DNA from: Micromussa lordhowensis | Lineage: Eukaryota; Cnidaria; Anthozoa; Scleractinia; Lobophylliidae | Assembly (NCBI GenBank): GCA_964020085.1 | Contig: OZ026600.1 | Coordinates: 5,292,861-5,356,860, forward strand | Direction of reading: 5' to 3' | DNA length: 64,000 nt | Shown here: one piece after another, positions 51,901-64,000 of the stretch | Position numbering within the stretch: the first letter of the stretch is position 1 | How the letters are laid out: each line of letters opens with the position of its first letter | Notes under the pieces: model-generated | Databases searched by the model: none | What the model saw: only the letters and a program-made list of their open reading frames with translations | Told to the model about the DNA's origin: nothing | Translations under genes and position numbers: made by a program

Positions 51901-53440
51901 AACCGAAATCCGCCACTGGCCCTTCCGCACTTATGTGAGTTAACGTAAGAAAAGTACGCTTGGGTTTAAATATTGACTTCCCCACCTTTGATGTGCACGT
52001 AACCTAAAAAAGAGAACTCATTTGTTTCGGAGCGCGTTGAATTAGTCTTGATCCATCAGAAAGCTGGCAAAAGGTTTTTCCTATCACTAATAATTTCAAC
52101 TGGAGAACTAATCAGTCAGCCAACCAGACTCCAGCGCATTTTTTGATTCAGGTAACTTTTGCTGATAACGCAAACTTCTTTGATCATGTAAAAAATACGT
52201 TTACACTCAACCCGTGTGCTCCAATTCCTCCGTTAACTGGCCACATATGATGATCTGTTGTGGATCTTTAACAGTGCCCTTAATCAGGAGTTTGACAATC
52301 TGTTGTATCAACAGGCAATTATATTCCCTCTGTGCCGGTTAATTTCCTGCGTTCTCAATTTCCTCAGTGAAGAAAATGCATGTTGCGGACCAGTATGTTG
52401 AACTTTGTAAGCTAGGGTACAAGAATAATATTCAAACAATCAAAACTAAAGTTTATTTTCTTCAACAAGACAACCACGTCATAGCAGTGATACAACGGAT
52501 GTTTTGGATTCGGTCAATTCAACAGTAAACCTCTGGATATTACAAAAAATTGAAGGTGCGATTACAAACAAATTTGTACGGTGTTAGTGAAGGTTTGGTT
52601 CCTCTAATAATATTACACTCGTTATATAAAGCGGGAAAAAACATTGGTTTGTAAATTTAAAAAAAAAAACAAGGTACGCGACTTACAGGTTCGCGGAAAA
52701 ACATTATAGAAAAATTTATCATGAATTTTGTACAATCCTTTGTCTAGTAGACTGGAAACAGTTTCCAGTACTTTCCAAGACTTACATTTTGATGGGCCAT
52801 CAGTTGATGCCAAAGTCACGGTATCAAAAAACTATTCATTTTCGAAATTTTAAGGTGGCTCTGAACCCCCTTCGCAGATTTTTTTTTTAAACCTACAAAG
52901 TTACATCACTTATAATGCTGATTACAATTCCGTAATAAAAATGGGGGTCACCGAGATCGTTTTTGAGTTATAAGCGCTTAAATCACAAAACACTGATGAT
53001 TCGTGTTGCCTACTAACTCCTCTTCGTCAAGATAGCTTCCGCAAAATCGTGATAAGGTCTATTTTACTTAATACAGGTTAGTATGAGATTTCCCCTATTT
53101 AAAGACGTTTTGGAGGCATTTTTATCCAACCCATATGGTAAAATTAATTTTATTTGTTTTTCGTGTTCTAACGGAATTCTGAACGATTTTTGGCAATTTC
53201 ATTTCCATTCGCATTTGACAATCATTACAACCGTAAATTTTGAACCCCTTAGTAGACTTAGTTAGTGACTATACCTTTTTTTATTTCGCGCCAAAACTAC
53301 ATCCTCGCCCAAATTTACTGGAAGCCGCGTCGTTCTTCCCGCCAAACTAATCGCCAGCCGCCCACAGCAACAAAACTGAGCAAAACCTTCAAACCAGACA
53401 TTGCTTCGGGGAAACTTTGTGCCAAAAAGTAGTTTATTAA
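49000..53440. other. Intergenic stretch, nothing recognised
   Basis: I examined the open frames here (longest 50668-51063 + and 49023-49316 -). None shows a family motif or a convincing splice context. The DNA is unremarkable AT-rich sequence. It may hold regulatory DNA or very old repeats. Confidence 0.35.
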
Positions 53441-54146
53441 GAAGCTTTATTTCAACAAAAATGGAGTCAAAACAGCTCAAAAAGAAAGAAAAACAATTGT
53501 TTCACGAGTGAAGTGGGGCCCTCTCTAACGACTCGAGTCTGAAACCAAACGCAAGTAAGTCAGTTTAATTTTTGTAAATATTTGTACTTAAGCTTATAAG
53601 CTTAGGTTTTAACGACTTTCTCTGCTCGAGTGTGGCCGGTAAGCATTTGTTTTAAGCCAAAATTTACAGCCTTTCAAAAAAATCAATACCGACCAAGCTT
53701 TGTAGTCGTTAAAGGTCAGGAATCTTTATTTGAGTTTCGATAGACCTGGAATCGTTTTATAGCCTCAATTTTTTTCGGGAAGGTCAATACTTATCATCAG
53801 CTTAAATTAAAGCTTATAGCAATTCCCTAAATCTTGAATTCTGAAAAACCTATCGGTTGGAACTATACTAGGCCAAATATTTTTACTTGCTAAACCATGA
53901 TTTAAGGGATGTGGTTAATTGCTACAAAAAGCTCACAAAACGTGCAGTTCTGTTTTCATGTTAATCCATCCATCGAACTTGTTAATTCACCTACGAAGAC
54001 GGAAAAATGTTTAAGTTTATAAACACATCAAGTTTTATCTGTTAGTTTTTTACAAGTGGTACTTTTATCTCATAAAAATTACAATTTCCTCGATTATGAT
54101 TGGTTTAAAAACTCCTATTTTCCACTAATTCACTTGCCAAGTTATT

Positions 54147-54207
54147 AACGAGCATTTATTATATGGCTGGCTCCGCGAGCGGGCAAGATGAATCAAATCC
54201 TGCGCTG

Positions 54208-54238
<31 letters not shown>

Positions 54239-54336
54239 CATCTTGCCCGCTCGGGACTACCCGCCTTGTCCCGCAAGGCCTTGTTGCGTGTTTATGGACC
54301 TCGACTCCGTCTCGGTCCATAAACACGCAAAAAAAG

Positions 54337-54368
<32 letters not shown>

Positions 54369-54392
54369 ACACTTGGTCAATAACCCATACAT
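54147..54392 (-). repeat. Dispersed structured repeat, copy 2
   Basis: This is the reverse-oriented relative of 4230-4830, with the same order of words from GGGTTATTGACCAAGTG to CCATATAATA, lacking about 100 bases from the middle. It includes the palindromes GAGCGGGCAAGATGG and TTTATGGACC. It is inserted in the composite repeat. Confidence 0.75.
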
Positions 54393-54394
54393 GT

Positions 54395-54537
54395 GTTATT
54401 TGCCGTGCGGGAGGTCCGTATTGGGAAAAACTGTGCCCGAGGTCTTGAGTACGGCCCGAGCCCGCAGGCCGAGCGCCGTACTCAAGACCAAGGGCACAGT
54501 TTTTCCCAATACGGACTGACCAAGGACGGCAAATAAC
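54395..54537. mobile_element. MITE with GTTATTTGCCGT ends
   Basis: The arms GTTATTTGCCGT, GTCCGTATTGGGAAAAACTG, TGCCC and GGTCTTGAGTACGG match their inverse almost perfectly for about 65 bases, with a GC-rich centre. It is a near-complete palindrome inserted next to the structured repeat. Two open frames across it are artefacts. Confidence 0.85.
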
Positions 54538-55259
54538 GTGTTTATTTTTTTCTTCGGGACTGCTTTAAAAGCAACTTTTGTGTTGAATTTTTTATTAATG
54601 AAATTCAGCTCAAATCTGGCGTACGCGCGCGCATTCACGAAAAATCAAAAATGTTTTTGTTATCGGAATCCATAATTGTTTGACTCTGTCCAAAAAGTTT
54701 ACATTTTACGTTGTTTACAACAGTTTTACGTTGTTACAAAAAGCTTGAAACGATTCTTCAGTTAGAAATTTCGGAGCGGTCCGTAACTCGGGGTCCGGAT
54801 GGGAAAATACGGACCGCTGGAGCGCGCGCAATTAGCCAATAAGATTGAAGGATTCAGGATTCCGGACCGCTGAGAAGATGGAGAAAAAAAATAAAGTTTG
54901 TTATCGGACAGTTTGTTATCGGACAGTTCAATAAGCCAATCACACTCAAAGTTGTAGTTTAAATCAGCCAATCACTTTCAAAGTTGTAGTTTAAATCAAC
55001 CAATCTCAATTTTAGAGCGACATGAAACAATTTACGCCTCCTTTGTCAGTATTTTAATGCAAATTTTCCCTTTCTGCTTTCGTAACTTGGCTATTCTTCT
55101 ATTCTCAGAAATTGTGGTTTTTCTGATTAATTAGTAATAGGACTGAGTGGAGTCCAATTCGGTCTGTAATCATACTTATAAACTGATTTTGTTATCACTC
55201 GTATGATTACAGACCGAATTGGACTCCACTCAGTCCTATTAACATTACTAATCGGTAAG

Positions 55260-57880
55260 ACAAAAGTGATTATCAACGCGCTCACCTTCGTTCTTCTTGT
55301 GAGATTTGCAGTAAACGTCCATCTCCTTCTTAACTCCCACACTGACTAACTTGCAACTTACTAGCCTGTTCTCGTTTGTCAACAAATCATGACACACCTT
55401 TGTTAAGCATTTGTTAATCACAGAGTAACGATCTCAAGATAAGGTAGTCGTACACCCTGAAGAAAACGAAGAACAGTAGACTACTTTTCTCAAACCCTCC
55501 ATACATCTAGCTGCTGCCGATAGCTTGAACAAACGTCGTTTCCCTGGGATATGCTGAACAGTAAACTCCAACTTCTCGAACTCTCCTATTTCTTTAAGTG
55601 CATTTTCGTTTCTCGATCGTGATTCCAATGCATTTTCATCACGCGGCGACTGCCCATGCATGTCGAGTGATATTGATCACTCTGTGACACATAATATTCA
55701 TGTAGACTGCATTGAAGGGAGCGAAATCTCAGGTGTCCACCGCCCGGGAAGATATTTCATTTTAATGTAATCAACAATCAACTTTATGGCGGTGAATGAT
55801 AAGACCACACTCTTAATCAAATTTTCGCTCTTAAATAGCAGCTGATTGCAATTGAGCTCAAGTTTGAACGGCTTCATATGCACAGCTCTGTTAACAAAAA
55901 ATTAATTCCGCAATGCTAGTAATATAAGAACAACCCCAGAGCAAAGAAAAAAAAGCAATTCTGTATTCATGTTTAATGTTGCTGAGTTTAACAGTATTTC
56001 TCAAGTTATCTCAATGAAACATGAAGCGACCATAGAGTCAAGTGGAATTCCGATTTCTCGAAAACTCGATTTGTGCCTGAGGCTTTCGATAATTCGAAGC
56101 AAGAGTGGTTCCCTTGGATTCGTTTCATTGTAATTTTACCCCGGATCAGTCTCGAACTCTCGATTTCTTAAACCAATTTTCGTTTCCCTTGCATGGAGGT
56201 TCAGTCCACTGCATTACTACTTATACTAAATGGAATGTTACTTATAGTCAATCGGAGATTACCCCCCGTATTGAAGCGTGCCATCGTTTTAACTCATGAT
56301 TTGCTGGCACCGTGCGAGTGAAGAGTAAAATAAAGGGGCACTGATCTATGTGCTCGAATTTTCATTCTTAATTCCAAAATCCTAAACCATAAGCTCTAGT
56401 TGTTTTCAGCAACTTACTTAATGAGTGTATGAAGTAAAGATAATGACCTTTGACTTGAAATTGTCTGGCAACAGACCTCCAATTTTCTCTAGAAACTAAA
56501 CAATAAACGGTTATGGACAGACTAAACTTGAAAAAAAAGTTAAAATTAAAAAAAAAATGTCTCTTTTAATTAGCTGAAAACATGGAATGCGTGCAAGCGG
56601 TGACCTTGCTCAGTTAAATTAATCTCGTTTGCCACATGCAGTGGTCTTGCACCATCTGCAAGGATTTAACATTGCACAGATTCTTACACCCAGCTAACAC
56701 GCAGGCTTAGTGGTAATACTTAAAGAAATGCTATGAAAAATCTACCAACCTTAGTTCAGTTCCAGGGCAAGAGTTTAGAATTCTTGTTTTAGTCATTTTC
56801 TTTCTTTTTCAAAAATCCATGACTATTGCTCACAATTCTTGGATCTTACGACATAGCCAGATATGAAAAGCTTCTCTGATGGATTAACTAAAGGACGTTC
56901 TTAGGTATTGGGTAACGCCCTGTCTTAATTCTTTGTCAATATTTATTTAGTATTAAAGTTCAGCCAGAACACAGCTAAACCTTTACTTTTTGCATTTGCA
57001 GATTCCGTTAAAAATCGTAAACGCATTTGACATTTAATAGGTTAGAAAAATGGACCGTGCTGTTTTATTGTTTCAGTAGTCCGAGAAAATAGAGTAGATA
57101 TTGATGATACGAGGCCTGTATGAATCTTTGGTAAGTTGTAAGTAATGTTTTTTTTTTTATTGAATAACAAACTTCTAATTATTGTTTATAAGGGTAAACA
57201 CTTAATTGATAATTCTGAAAATATTATGCCCAATGCGACACGCAACACTAAAATAGGATTTGCAGTTTTATTTAAATGTCATATTTAACAGTATTTTTCT
57301 ATCTTGTTTTCCACTTGGCTCTGTCTACTTATATTTTTAAGGTGAATATATTGAAAATCTAGCAAAACGCCCCTTCATAAAAGGCCAAGAACTGACTGAC
57401 ATTGTGGTTCAAAGAAGGGGCGGATCTGATGAAAAGCTAAAAGTAGTTTAACTCCTTCCTCTTTATACTCCCTACTCATAAAATATCAAGTGATCAAAAC
57501 GCATCCGACACACGTAGTCGCAAAAACCGTTTAACTGCATCTTACTGCTGTAAACATTTCTACATCGCTAACCTTCCTTTGAAGTTTTTCTCTCTCTTTA
57601 CCTTCATAGTCAGCGACAGTGGCACTGATAGTCAAAGCTGTTCTGTCAGATCTTTCAAATTCGTGTGTTCTTGGGTGTCATATACCTTTGAGCAAATAAC
57701 TAGAAGCTTCCAAACTCCCTTGTTTAAGAAGCGAGAACGTTACTTAACCGACTAACTTTCTATTTGTCTGCTAGCCAAGAGATGTGGATTAAGAACTTGG
57801 AATAACAACATGGTGGCATTTCTCAAGTAACCGTCTATTCTGCCCAAGGGTACAACTCTGTCGTGTTAATGCTGCTGTTT
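55260..57880. other. Intergenic stretch with weak exon-like pieces
   Basis: No sure gene. At 57342-57457 a segment after a TTTTTAAG acceptor reads EYIENLAKRPFIKGQELTDI and onward to a stop. It looks coding, but I could not join it to other exons. A shorter candidate lies at 57077-57117. Otherwise AT-rich sequence with no recognised repeat. Confidence 0.3.
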
Positions 57881-57889
57881 TTCTTTCAG

Positions 57890-60800
57890 CTTCACTAAAG
57901 ACAATCCTCGCTTGAGAACAGAGGACATAAACAAACTCACGTACTCTCACAATCTCCAGAAAAAGGTAATTTTAAAATATTGATTCAACTTCGCCTAACT
58001 AAAATACTTATATACATAAAATGTTTATTAGGCAGGGAGACCACTACAGCCTAGCTGAAAACTGTGGATCTGTGGATCCCTCACTTCGTGCCTGTATGAA
58101 ACAGGTAATAGATTTGTTAGTTGGAGGCGGGTCTTATAGTTTACATCGCCACAGAAAGGAAGCTTCAAAATTAGTTTTGTTGCATGCCGCTGCACGTTTT
58201 CAACTGGCTTTAGTAAGCCAATGGACTGTGGTGACCATCCTTGGGTTGCATAGCCGAGATGGCACCGGACAATAGAAAGATAGCTTCGACAAGAGTCAGA
58301 GCAGTGAGTGAGGATTTCGGCCTGCGGAGTGAGAGCGAGGGCCACCACTTGGTTCTCAAAGTCAAACTGCCGACCAACGTATGTGAGTTTTCAATATTCT
58401 GTTTCAGACATAGTCCCCGTTTCAGATTTACCCAGGGCTGCTTTCATCCAGTTCAAGTCGGATAATACACAGGATTTGCAAGTGCCTTATCAAACAGACC
58501 ACTTTGTTTGGGGTTACTTCCTAGTCTCGGATTAATTTCCGAAAAAACTGTACTGCAAAGTAAGAAATTTTCAGTCTTGATGAAAGTCACTTTCTGTTTC
58601 TGCCAAAATTAAAGTAAATTCAGAACCTCCATACCCATATCCATATCGCTCCTTGGGGTTTTTTATAAAACTATTTTTGGAACCAGGATGAAATCAACCA
58701 ACACTAACAGCTTTAGTTTCGTCATGGACTTAGGTAGTTTTGCTAGTAATCAAAACCCTTACTCCAAAGAGTAAAGAGTTTTAGCATCGTTTTGGGCAAG
58801 AAGTGACTCTAAGCATCGCTATCTAGTGATGGAAGGGTCACAAAAACACACCCTGTGCAATCTTTTGACACAAAAATATCGTTCCAGGAGATCGATGTCC
58901 CTGAACTTAAAATTCTGACCGGTTTACGATAACTGAAAAAAGAATGTTTCGTGGTGAATTTGGAGCTTCGCAGTATTTAGCTTAACCTTACCCAGATGTA
59001 GTTTTTTAACCTACTGGAATCTCTGTGATGCCTTTCTTCCTTAGTCATTATTTTGAAGCTTGAAGACAGTTGTTCCCGTTGCAAAAATTACGAAAAGATT
59101 GTGATTTGAGGCACTGCTTAAAAGCTAGGTGCTTGCTGACGCAAAATTCACTTTCGCTTACATCAATTCAGCTTCCGTATGCATTCAAAAAGAATCAGAA
59201 AACAACCCTCTTTTCATTCATGAATTTCAATATAGTGTGGTAAGATTTAGTTGTCTTTGACAATAACAAAAAACCTTTCGACGTAAGTCAACATCTTGGT
59301 GTAACTGTAATATGGAGTCAGCATTCCTCATCCACTTGAACCTTCTTGATGCCCTTCAGTTAAGTTTCTTGTAACTAAATGGTACGAAAACTTGGCTACC
59401 ATATCACACAATACGAGTTTCTGAGACACGGAATCAGCACTATGAAGCAAAACACTTGAAAATGCCACTCGGCGGACGATGAGAGAATTCATCCTGTCTC
59501 GCTTGCCGAATTTTATGAAGAAAGAATGCTATTTATCAATGATTTTTATCGTAAATTGATTTCGTTCAGTTTGGTGGACGTCGAAAGCGGAGCAACCCGA
59601 TTTTCGATCTAGCAGAAAATATAGTTTAGCTGTCACCATTCCTAGTATCTATATATTTATGTACAAGATTTGGTTCGTGTGTTAGCTGAACATTTTTTTT
59701 ATCGTAGATTGTTCACAGCCCTCTATTTCTCGTATTTTTACTCGATCTTTGAATGGGCCGATAGAACTGGAAGCCCGCGCAGAAACGGAGACTCGACAGG
59801 GTAGGGGGTGGGGACCGAAAAAAATAAAGGGGCTGTAGACATCGAGCCTGGTAGACATCTTTGGAAAAAAGTGAATTCCCGTTTCTCCAGGAACGGAAAA
59901 TTCCCATTGTTTAAGGAGCGACAAAAGTGTCATCACCTTGCGTCCAGGCGCGTTTTCAGTTTGCAGCAGTTGTCGTCTTTGATACATGCAGTGATACGTA
60001 ATGGAGCGGTTGTTAGAATTCTGTTTAGAAATTTCCACATGTTTATTCGTTTAAAGGTCAACAGAAAGAGGTTGTTGTTCATCTTTCTCGGTCCAAGGAC
60101 GTTGTTACAATTTTGCCGACCGACCTTGGGAAAGTCTGAAATATCAACCCTACGCGATGAAAAACAAATGCAAATGGCTGCGAATGTTGTTGTTCTCATT
60201 GTTTCGCCACCCAAAAGCATCATGAAAAATAAATAATAGAGATGGAAGCGCTTGGGATTCCTTTCATTGTTTTCTCAACAAAAGACGACGTGCTTCTCCC
60301 GATTGGAGAAGCGAAATGCAAGCTTGTTTTCGGTACAGCGGAAGAGAGTTTGGATGCAAAATTCCAAAACATGTTAAAGAACAAAGATTCTCCGCTACAC
60401 AATTGTGTCACGCTTATTGAAACACCTTTGCGTTTAGGTTCAACAAATAAATTTTCCTTTTATGTATTATGAGACGTCTTACCAAAATTCCTCAAGCGAA
60501 TAGCAAAGGTCAAAAGAACCGCTTGATTTCGGTTTTCTCCCCCCTTTTTGCAGGTTTGTTTTGGAGTAACGGTCGTCTGAGACCCGAACGTATGTGTTGT
60601 TGTTTTGCAACTGAATTAAAAACGAGCAATTCACCGCCCAAATTTAATTGGTCCTATTTATTTAATTAGTCAAGAGGCGGAGGTGTAAACGACAAGGCGA
60701 TAGCAGGGGGAGGAGCCTAACAAAACCACTTTTTACAATCTGTCTTCTTCGTTTAGCTGGCATCGCTCGCCTCTCCGCCACCACCCTCGCGTGCTTCACG

Positions 60801-61937
60801 CTCGTTTCGCTCGCTTTTTCTTTCGCCTGCGTTGAAAAATACTAGAGGCAGTGAACGGTCTGTTTTTTATCGAGCTATGGACTGGTACACTTAGGAAGCT
60901 GGGACACACTCGTGAAGGTAGATTTTCTCTCAGCGTGCGCCTCAAGCACCTCTCAAGTTTCGGTTGTGGCCTGCCACGAAACTTATTAGTTCTTAACTCC
61001 CTGTGCTCGTAGATCTAGATAAGTAAAAGGAATATAAATCTTACATTTTCAATTTATTGGTACCCTGGAGTATATTTTTACAAAATCTAGTCAGATGTTA
61101 AATTGCGTTTACATGTGGAAATTCAAAACATTAATAATAAGATCAGAGATTTTTAAACAATACAAAAACCCTCGGTATTGTCTTATCCGCAGCGTTTTCG
61201 ATGTCTGTGTGTGGTTTTTAGTATGCTTAAGTTTCCGACAGTAGATATTTTAAGTGCTGGTCGTGACCTAAGATTTATTTTCCACGGGAAGCTTTCAAAA
61301 TTATGTATTATGTCATTCTAAGTGTTTCCAAATTGAATTTATAGATTAAAATTTAGCTGGTAGAGGAAACTCTACGAGTTATGCCCACCAAATGATGGTC
61401 TTGACTGAGCTAACAACAGTTAATATTCAGTTCACGAGAATGTATACTTCTACACTGTCAGAAATACTGTGCAAGCATCCCTGCATGGTGCCAAGAGAGG
61501 TAATTTTTGTTTCTCAGCCTTGAAAACCTTCAAAAAAACTAAACACTAAGCCATTTATCGACTTTCTGGCGATCCGAGGGCATGGGATATTCACCTTTTA
61601 CTGCGTCCTTAGACTTTCTGACTACGAATTTGTTTTAGCGGGATCGTTCTCTGCCAATAAACTGATAACTGACTGCCAAAGTCCTACATTCCTTTGAGTC
61701 TATAATTTTTATTCTCTCAAGCACGTCCTTTTAAGACTTTCAAAGTGCTTTACTACTAAGTACACTGAATTCCATTCCTTCGGCTACTGAGTAACTTAAC
61801 ACTGCAGCCACACATCACACATCGGTGGCAAAAACAGTTGTCATTGAACTTTCTGTGTAATTGTGTCCTTCAGACAGAGCAGATCACGAGCCAAGAACAT
61901 TGGAGAGAAACTCAGTTGGTTCCAGAATTTTTAGAAG
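57890..61937 (+). CDS. Possible spliced gene, unidentified (three exons)
   Basis: Three short segments bounded by good splice sites lie on the + strand: 57890-57965 (TTCTTTCAG before, GTAATT after), 61462-61499 and 61874-61937. Joined in order they stay open in one frame: FTKDNPRLRTEDINKLTYSH, then KKYCASIPAWCQER, then a basic segment RAKNIGEKLSWFQNF and a stop. An upstream ATG at 53461 (MESKQLKKKEKQLFH) fits the phase if a weak GTGAAG donor at 53508 is used, but a stronger GTAAGT donor at 53555 would make that a short upstream frame. The second and third exons also fit another shared frame (CKHPCMVPRE, TEQITSQEHW). No family is recognised. It could be chance. Confidence 0.25.
58000..58420 (-). 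pseudogene. Non-LTR reverse transcriptase C-terminal fragment
   Basis: On the minus strand 58348-58028 reads SYLSIVRCHLGYATQGWSPQ then LLKPVENVQRHATKLILKLP and TRLQLTNLLPVSYRHEVRD. This is the segment downstream of the polymerase core in CR1/jockey-like LINE proteins (pattern VRxHLxYAxxxWSP, ExVQRxATK, RLxxLxLLPLxYRRE). It is short and isolated, hence dead. It lies between the candidate exons at 57890 and 61462. Confidence 0.75.
58560..59690. other. Unassigned intergenic stretch
   Basis: AT-rich DNA between the LINE fragment and the RecQ-like remnant. I see no motif-bearing frame, no terminal inverted repeats and no RNA gene. Confidence 0.35.
60095..60476 (+). pseudogene. RecQ-like DNA helicase fragment (broken)
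   Basis: Near 60105 a damaged Walker A region reads TILPTDLGK in one frame and GKSEI in another. From 60150 the frame reads DEKQMQMAANVVVLIVSPPK then SIMKNK and a stop. One base out of frame it resumes as IEMEALGIPFIVFSTKDDVL then GEAKCKLVFGTAEESLDAKF and SPLHNCVTLI. This follows RecQ helicase motif I to the region before motif II, where VDESH is expected. The DEAH box is missing because the match ends at CVTLI. At least one single-base loss (in the AAATAATAG stretch about 60230) and an altered Walker A show that it is dead. Confidence 0.65.
60670..60860. repeat. GC-rich CGCTCG-word repeat
   Basis: A run of imperfect TCGCTCG, CGCTTCACGCTCG and TTTCGCTCGC words with CTCTCCGCCACCACCC follows the RecQ-like remnant. 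It stands out from the AT-rich surroundings and may be the downstream end of the same mobile unit. Confidence 0.45.
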
Positions 61938-64000
61938 GTATTCAATATTCAGTTTTCTCTCGTTGTTCAGTTGTTGAGACTTAAGCTAGCTTAAATAGAT
62001 AAAATTGAATATGTGGCAATAGCTTTGGGAAACAAAACAAGTGTCGAGTAACAGTACCAGAAAGTTAATTTTGTTTCGCAATTGGCAAGAGAAAGCTTAA
62101 ACGTAATAGGGCCATCAGGCCCGGCATTCGATGGCCAATACCAACTTTGGCTCAGTAGTGGAAAAATCGTCGCAAAACGTTGCTTATAAACACGCTAAAC
62201 AAACCTGCAATAGTAAAATGTGTTTAAGAAGGCAAAGAGAAAGAAGAACAAAAATAATTAATCTCCGTTTTAGTCATATATTCAGTTCTCACTCAATATT
62301 GGCGCGAATCCTACATGTATCGTCTTTCAATTACGCGTTCCCAATTGAGCTAGTTTTAAAGTATAACCTTCAATATTCCTTGACCCTGTTTCCTTCAAAG
62401 ACGAATTTGAACAAAATTTTAATTTGAAGGCTAATTTCGCACCTTTTTTCTGGTTTTCAATACACGAACATTATATAATTGGTACTTATTGCGTTCACCC
62501 TAACCTAATATGCCAATTTATTTTGGTCGAGGCTTCAGCGTTTGACGAAGAACGAAGGTCGACCTTTATATTGAAAGTCGAGACGTCAAAAAAAATGCAA
62601 TAATGGTTGAAACTGAATGCAATAAGCGTTTTATTACACCGTGATAAATAATGCTCAGCTGGACTCAATAAAAGCGATGAGACTATAAATGTAAATATCT
62701 ATCTCTGTGAATGTCATATGGATTGATGTCTTCAGTTATACACTAGGAGTCTGATCCAGCCATTGCTAAATTCCTGACCAATACATCATGATGCGCTTTG
62801 AAACCTCCTTTTAGTAAAAATCTCCGCCCATGCGCCTGACGTAAATTTTTCGAAAATATATGTTTTTTAATCTTTTCATAACAAACAGACTTTGAATCTT
62901 TCTTGAACAATTTGTTGATTTAGTCACAGAATGCACCAGTTAACTGAGCTCTTCGGTTAGCGGGAAGCAGCGTGTAAAACGATAAAAGAAAACTAGTAGA
63001 GAGGTTTGCGACGCATTTGTCCCCTAATTTTCCTCTCTGGAACAGGCTAAGGGGGAAAGTGTTCCTTGTTTTTCATACACCACAGGCAGCGCAAACGAAT
63101 ATCAAGAACGCTAGTTATGTAAGATTACAGTTGACTGAGTATTGTCTGGAGTAATATATATTACAGGCGTTCATATAAAAATAGCTATGAAGAGTTTGCC
63201 TTAACACATCTCTTTCCTATTTTTTTCTTTTTCTGTTCTGTTCTTCGCAAGACTCCGTCTTTGGTAGGAGATTGAACGGCATTAGGGAAATCACCTGAAA
63301 TTATAATACATGACTGAAGAGAGGCAATAGAATATACGAAAATAACAATTCAATACTCAGTCAACCTTAGACTTACGTAACTACTTCTCATGACCAACAG
63401 TTTGGCTGCCCCCTGCAGGCCCTTGTAAGCAGAGTCGGCGAGCTGCCCAATATGTAGTAGTATAAGCAAACTGGTTGTGCAAACTATCCGGCAATAGATT
63501 GCTTTCAATTTGTATGCAGATGTCTATAACTTCCTTCCCGCGTCACGTTTTCGGCTGAGTGGGAGGAAACAGGAGACGTCTATACGCCTGTTGAGATCCT
63601 ACATAACAAATAATGGGCAGGTACGGGAGCTCAATTCCGGCATTTGATTAGAGGATTACTCGAGAGGGTTTTTTCTTTTAATATCTAAAGCTCACGTTGA
63701 AAGAATTATTGGTCACGTTTTAGCAGCCGATCGCACTGTTTATATTTTATTCAACTCAGTGCAGTTCAATTGTTTCATTAGTTTCTTTTGAAAAAAAGAA
63801 TAGCAGCAACACATTTTTAAAAAGCCCAAGCTAAAGGACCCACCGTTTTTAATCAAACTTCGTGTTGGAGAACGTGCCAAATGACTGCTTGCTGTTATTC
63901 ATGTCGGAGTGAATGTCGGATGAAATGTTAGAACAACATACAGTTTAAAGATAAGATATTTGGTGTACGGCGTCCAACTCAAGCCTACAATGTAGATGAA
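61938..64000. other. Right-end stretch, nothing recognised
   Basis: AT-rich DNA up to the window edge. The open frame 62131-62427 (+) has no family signature. A phrase TTTTTAATCAAACTT near 63847 also occurs near 23622 beside the Penelope-type fragment, so another such fragment may begin here. Confidence 0.3.

Larger units (their letters stand above)
54070..55255 (+). repeat. Composite repeat, copy 2, with its own insertion
   Basis: Flanks 54070-54146 and about 54893-55255 match the composite repeat at 29742-30756 (GATTATGATTGGTTTAAA, GTTATCGGACAGTTT, GTAGTTTAAATCAACCAATC, and the hairpin with GGACTCCACTCAGTCCTATT at about 55139-55242). Here the match is broken at about 54147-54893 by other repeats, while the site used by the insertion in copy 1 is intact (about 55093-55098). 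Confidence 0.75.

Overview
This is animal nuclear DNA, most likely from an anthozoan cnidarian (stony coral or sea anemone). Genes are split by GT-AG introns with poly(A) signals, and one is a classic ubiquitin-S27a ribosomal fusion gene. The spaces between are packed with short inverted-repeat DNA transposons, a THAP-bearing element with TTAA target sites, LINE tails with microsatellite ends, Penelope-type repeats and a RecQ-like helicase fragment. I assign Cnidaria from the overall repeat style, which is inference. Nothing looks bacterial: there are no operons, ribosome binding sites or CRISPR arrays. 

Layout, left to right. 1-4.2 kb: repeats with no convincing gene. 4.2-4.8 kb: a structured dispersed repeat. 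5.1-6.8 kb (+): an intronless coding exon for a 574-residue mitochondrial helical-repeat protein (FASTK/OPR-like). 6.9-11.5 kb: LINE debris and two inverted-repeat elements. 11.7-16.7 kb (+): RPS27A, four coding exons, complete. 19.0-22.4 kb (-): a complete two-exon CaMK-group protein kinase. 22.4-27.6 kb: mostly unassignable sequence with Penelope-type fragments. 27.7-28.6 kb: a decayed LINE 3' end. 29.1-47.1 kb (-): a 19-exon F-box/WD40 gene whose reading frame I followed through every junction (963 residues). Its introns hold many nested mobile elements, including the THAP (Kolobok-like) transposon. 47.6-49 kb: pogo-like inverted repeats. 49-64 kb: a second copy of the 4.2 kb repeat, a LINE fragment on the minus strand, a RecQ-like pseudogene and three possible exons of an unidentified + strand gene. 

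The four well-supported genes are unrelated in function: translation/ubiquitin supply, mitochondrial RNA metabolism, signalling, and ubiquitin-ligase substrate choice. They do not form a functional cluster. The most unusual content is the F-box/WD40 protein with a duplicated W-x3-W helical module ahead of its F-box, an RFX-type X-box-like site just upstream of its start, hammerhead-ribozyme-like cores in Penelope-type repeats, and several nested transposon insertions that can be dated by repeat copies in the same window. I found no clear case of an entirely new multi-gene system. All exon boundaries were read by eye from splice sites and reading-frame continuity.
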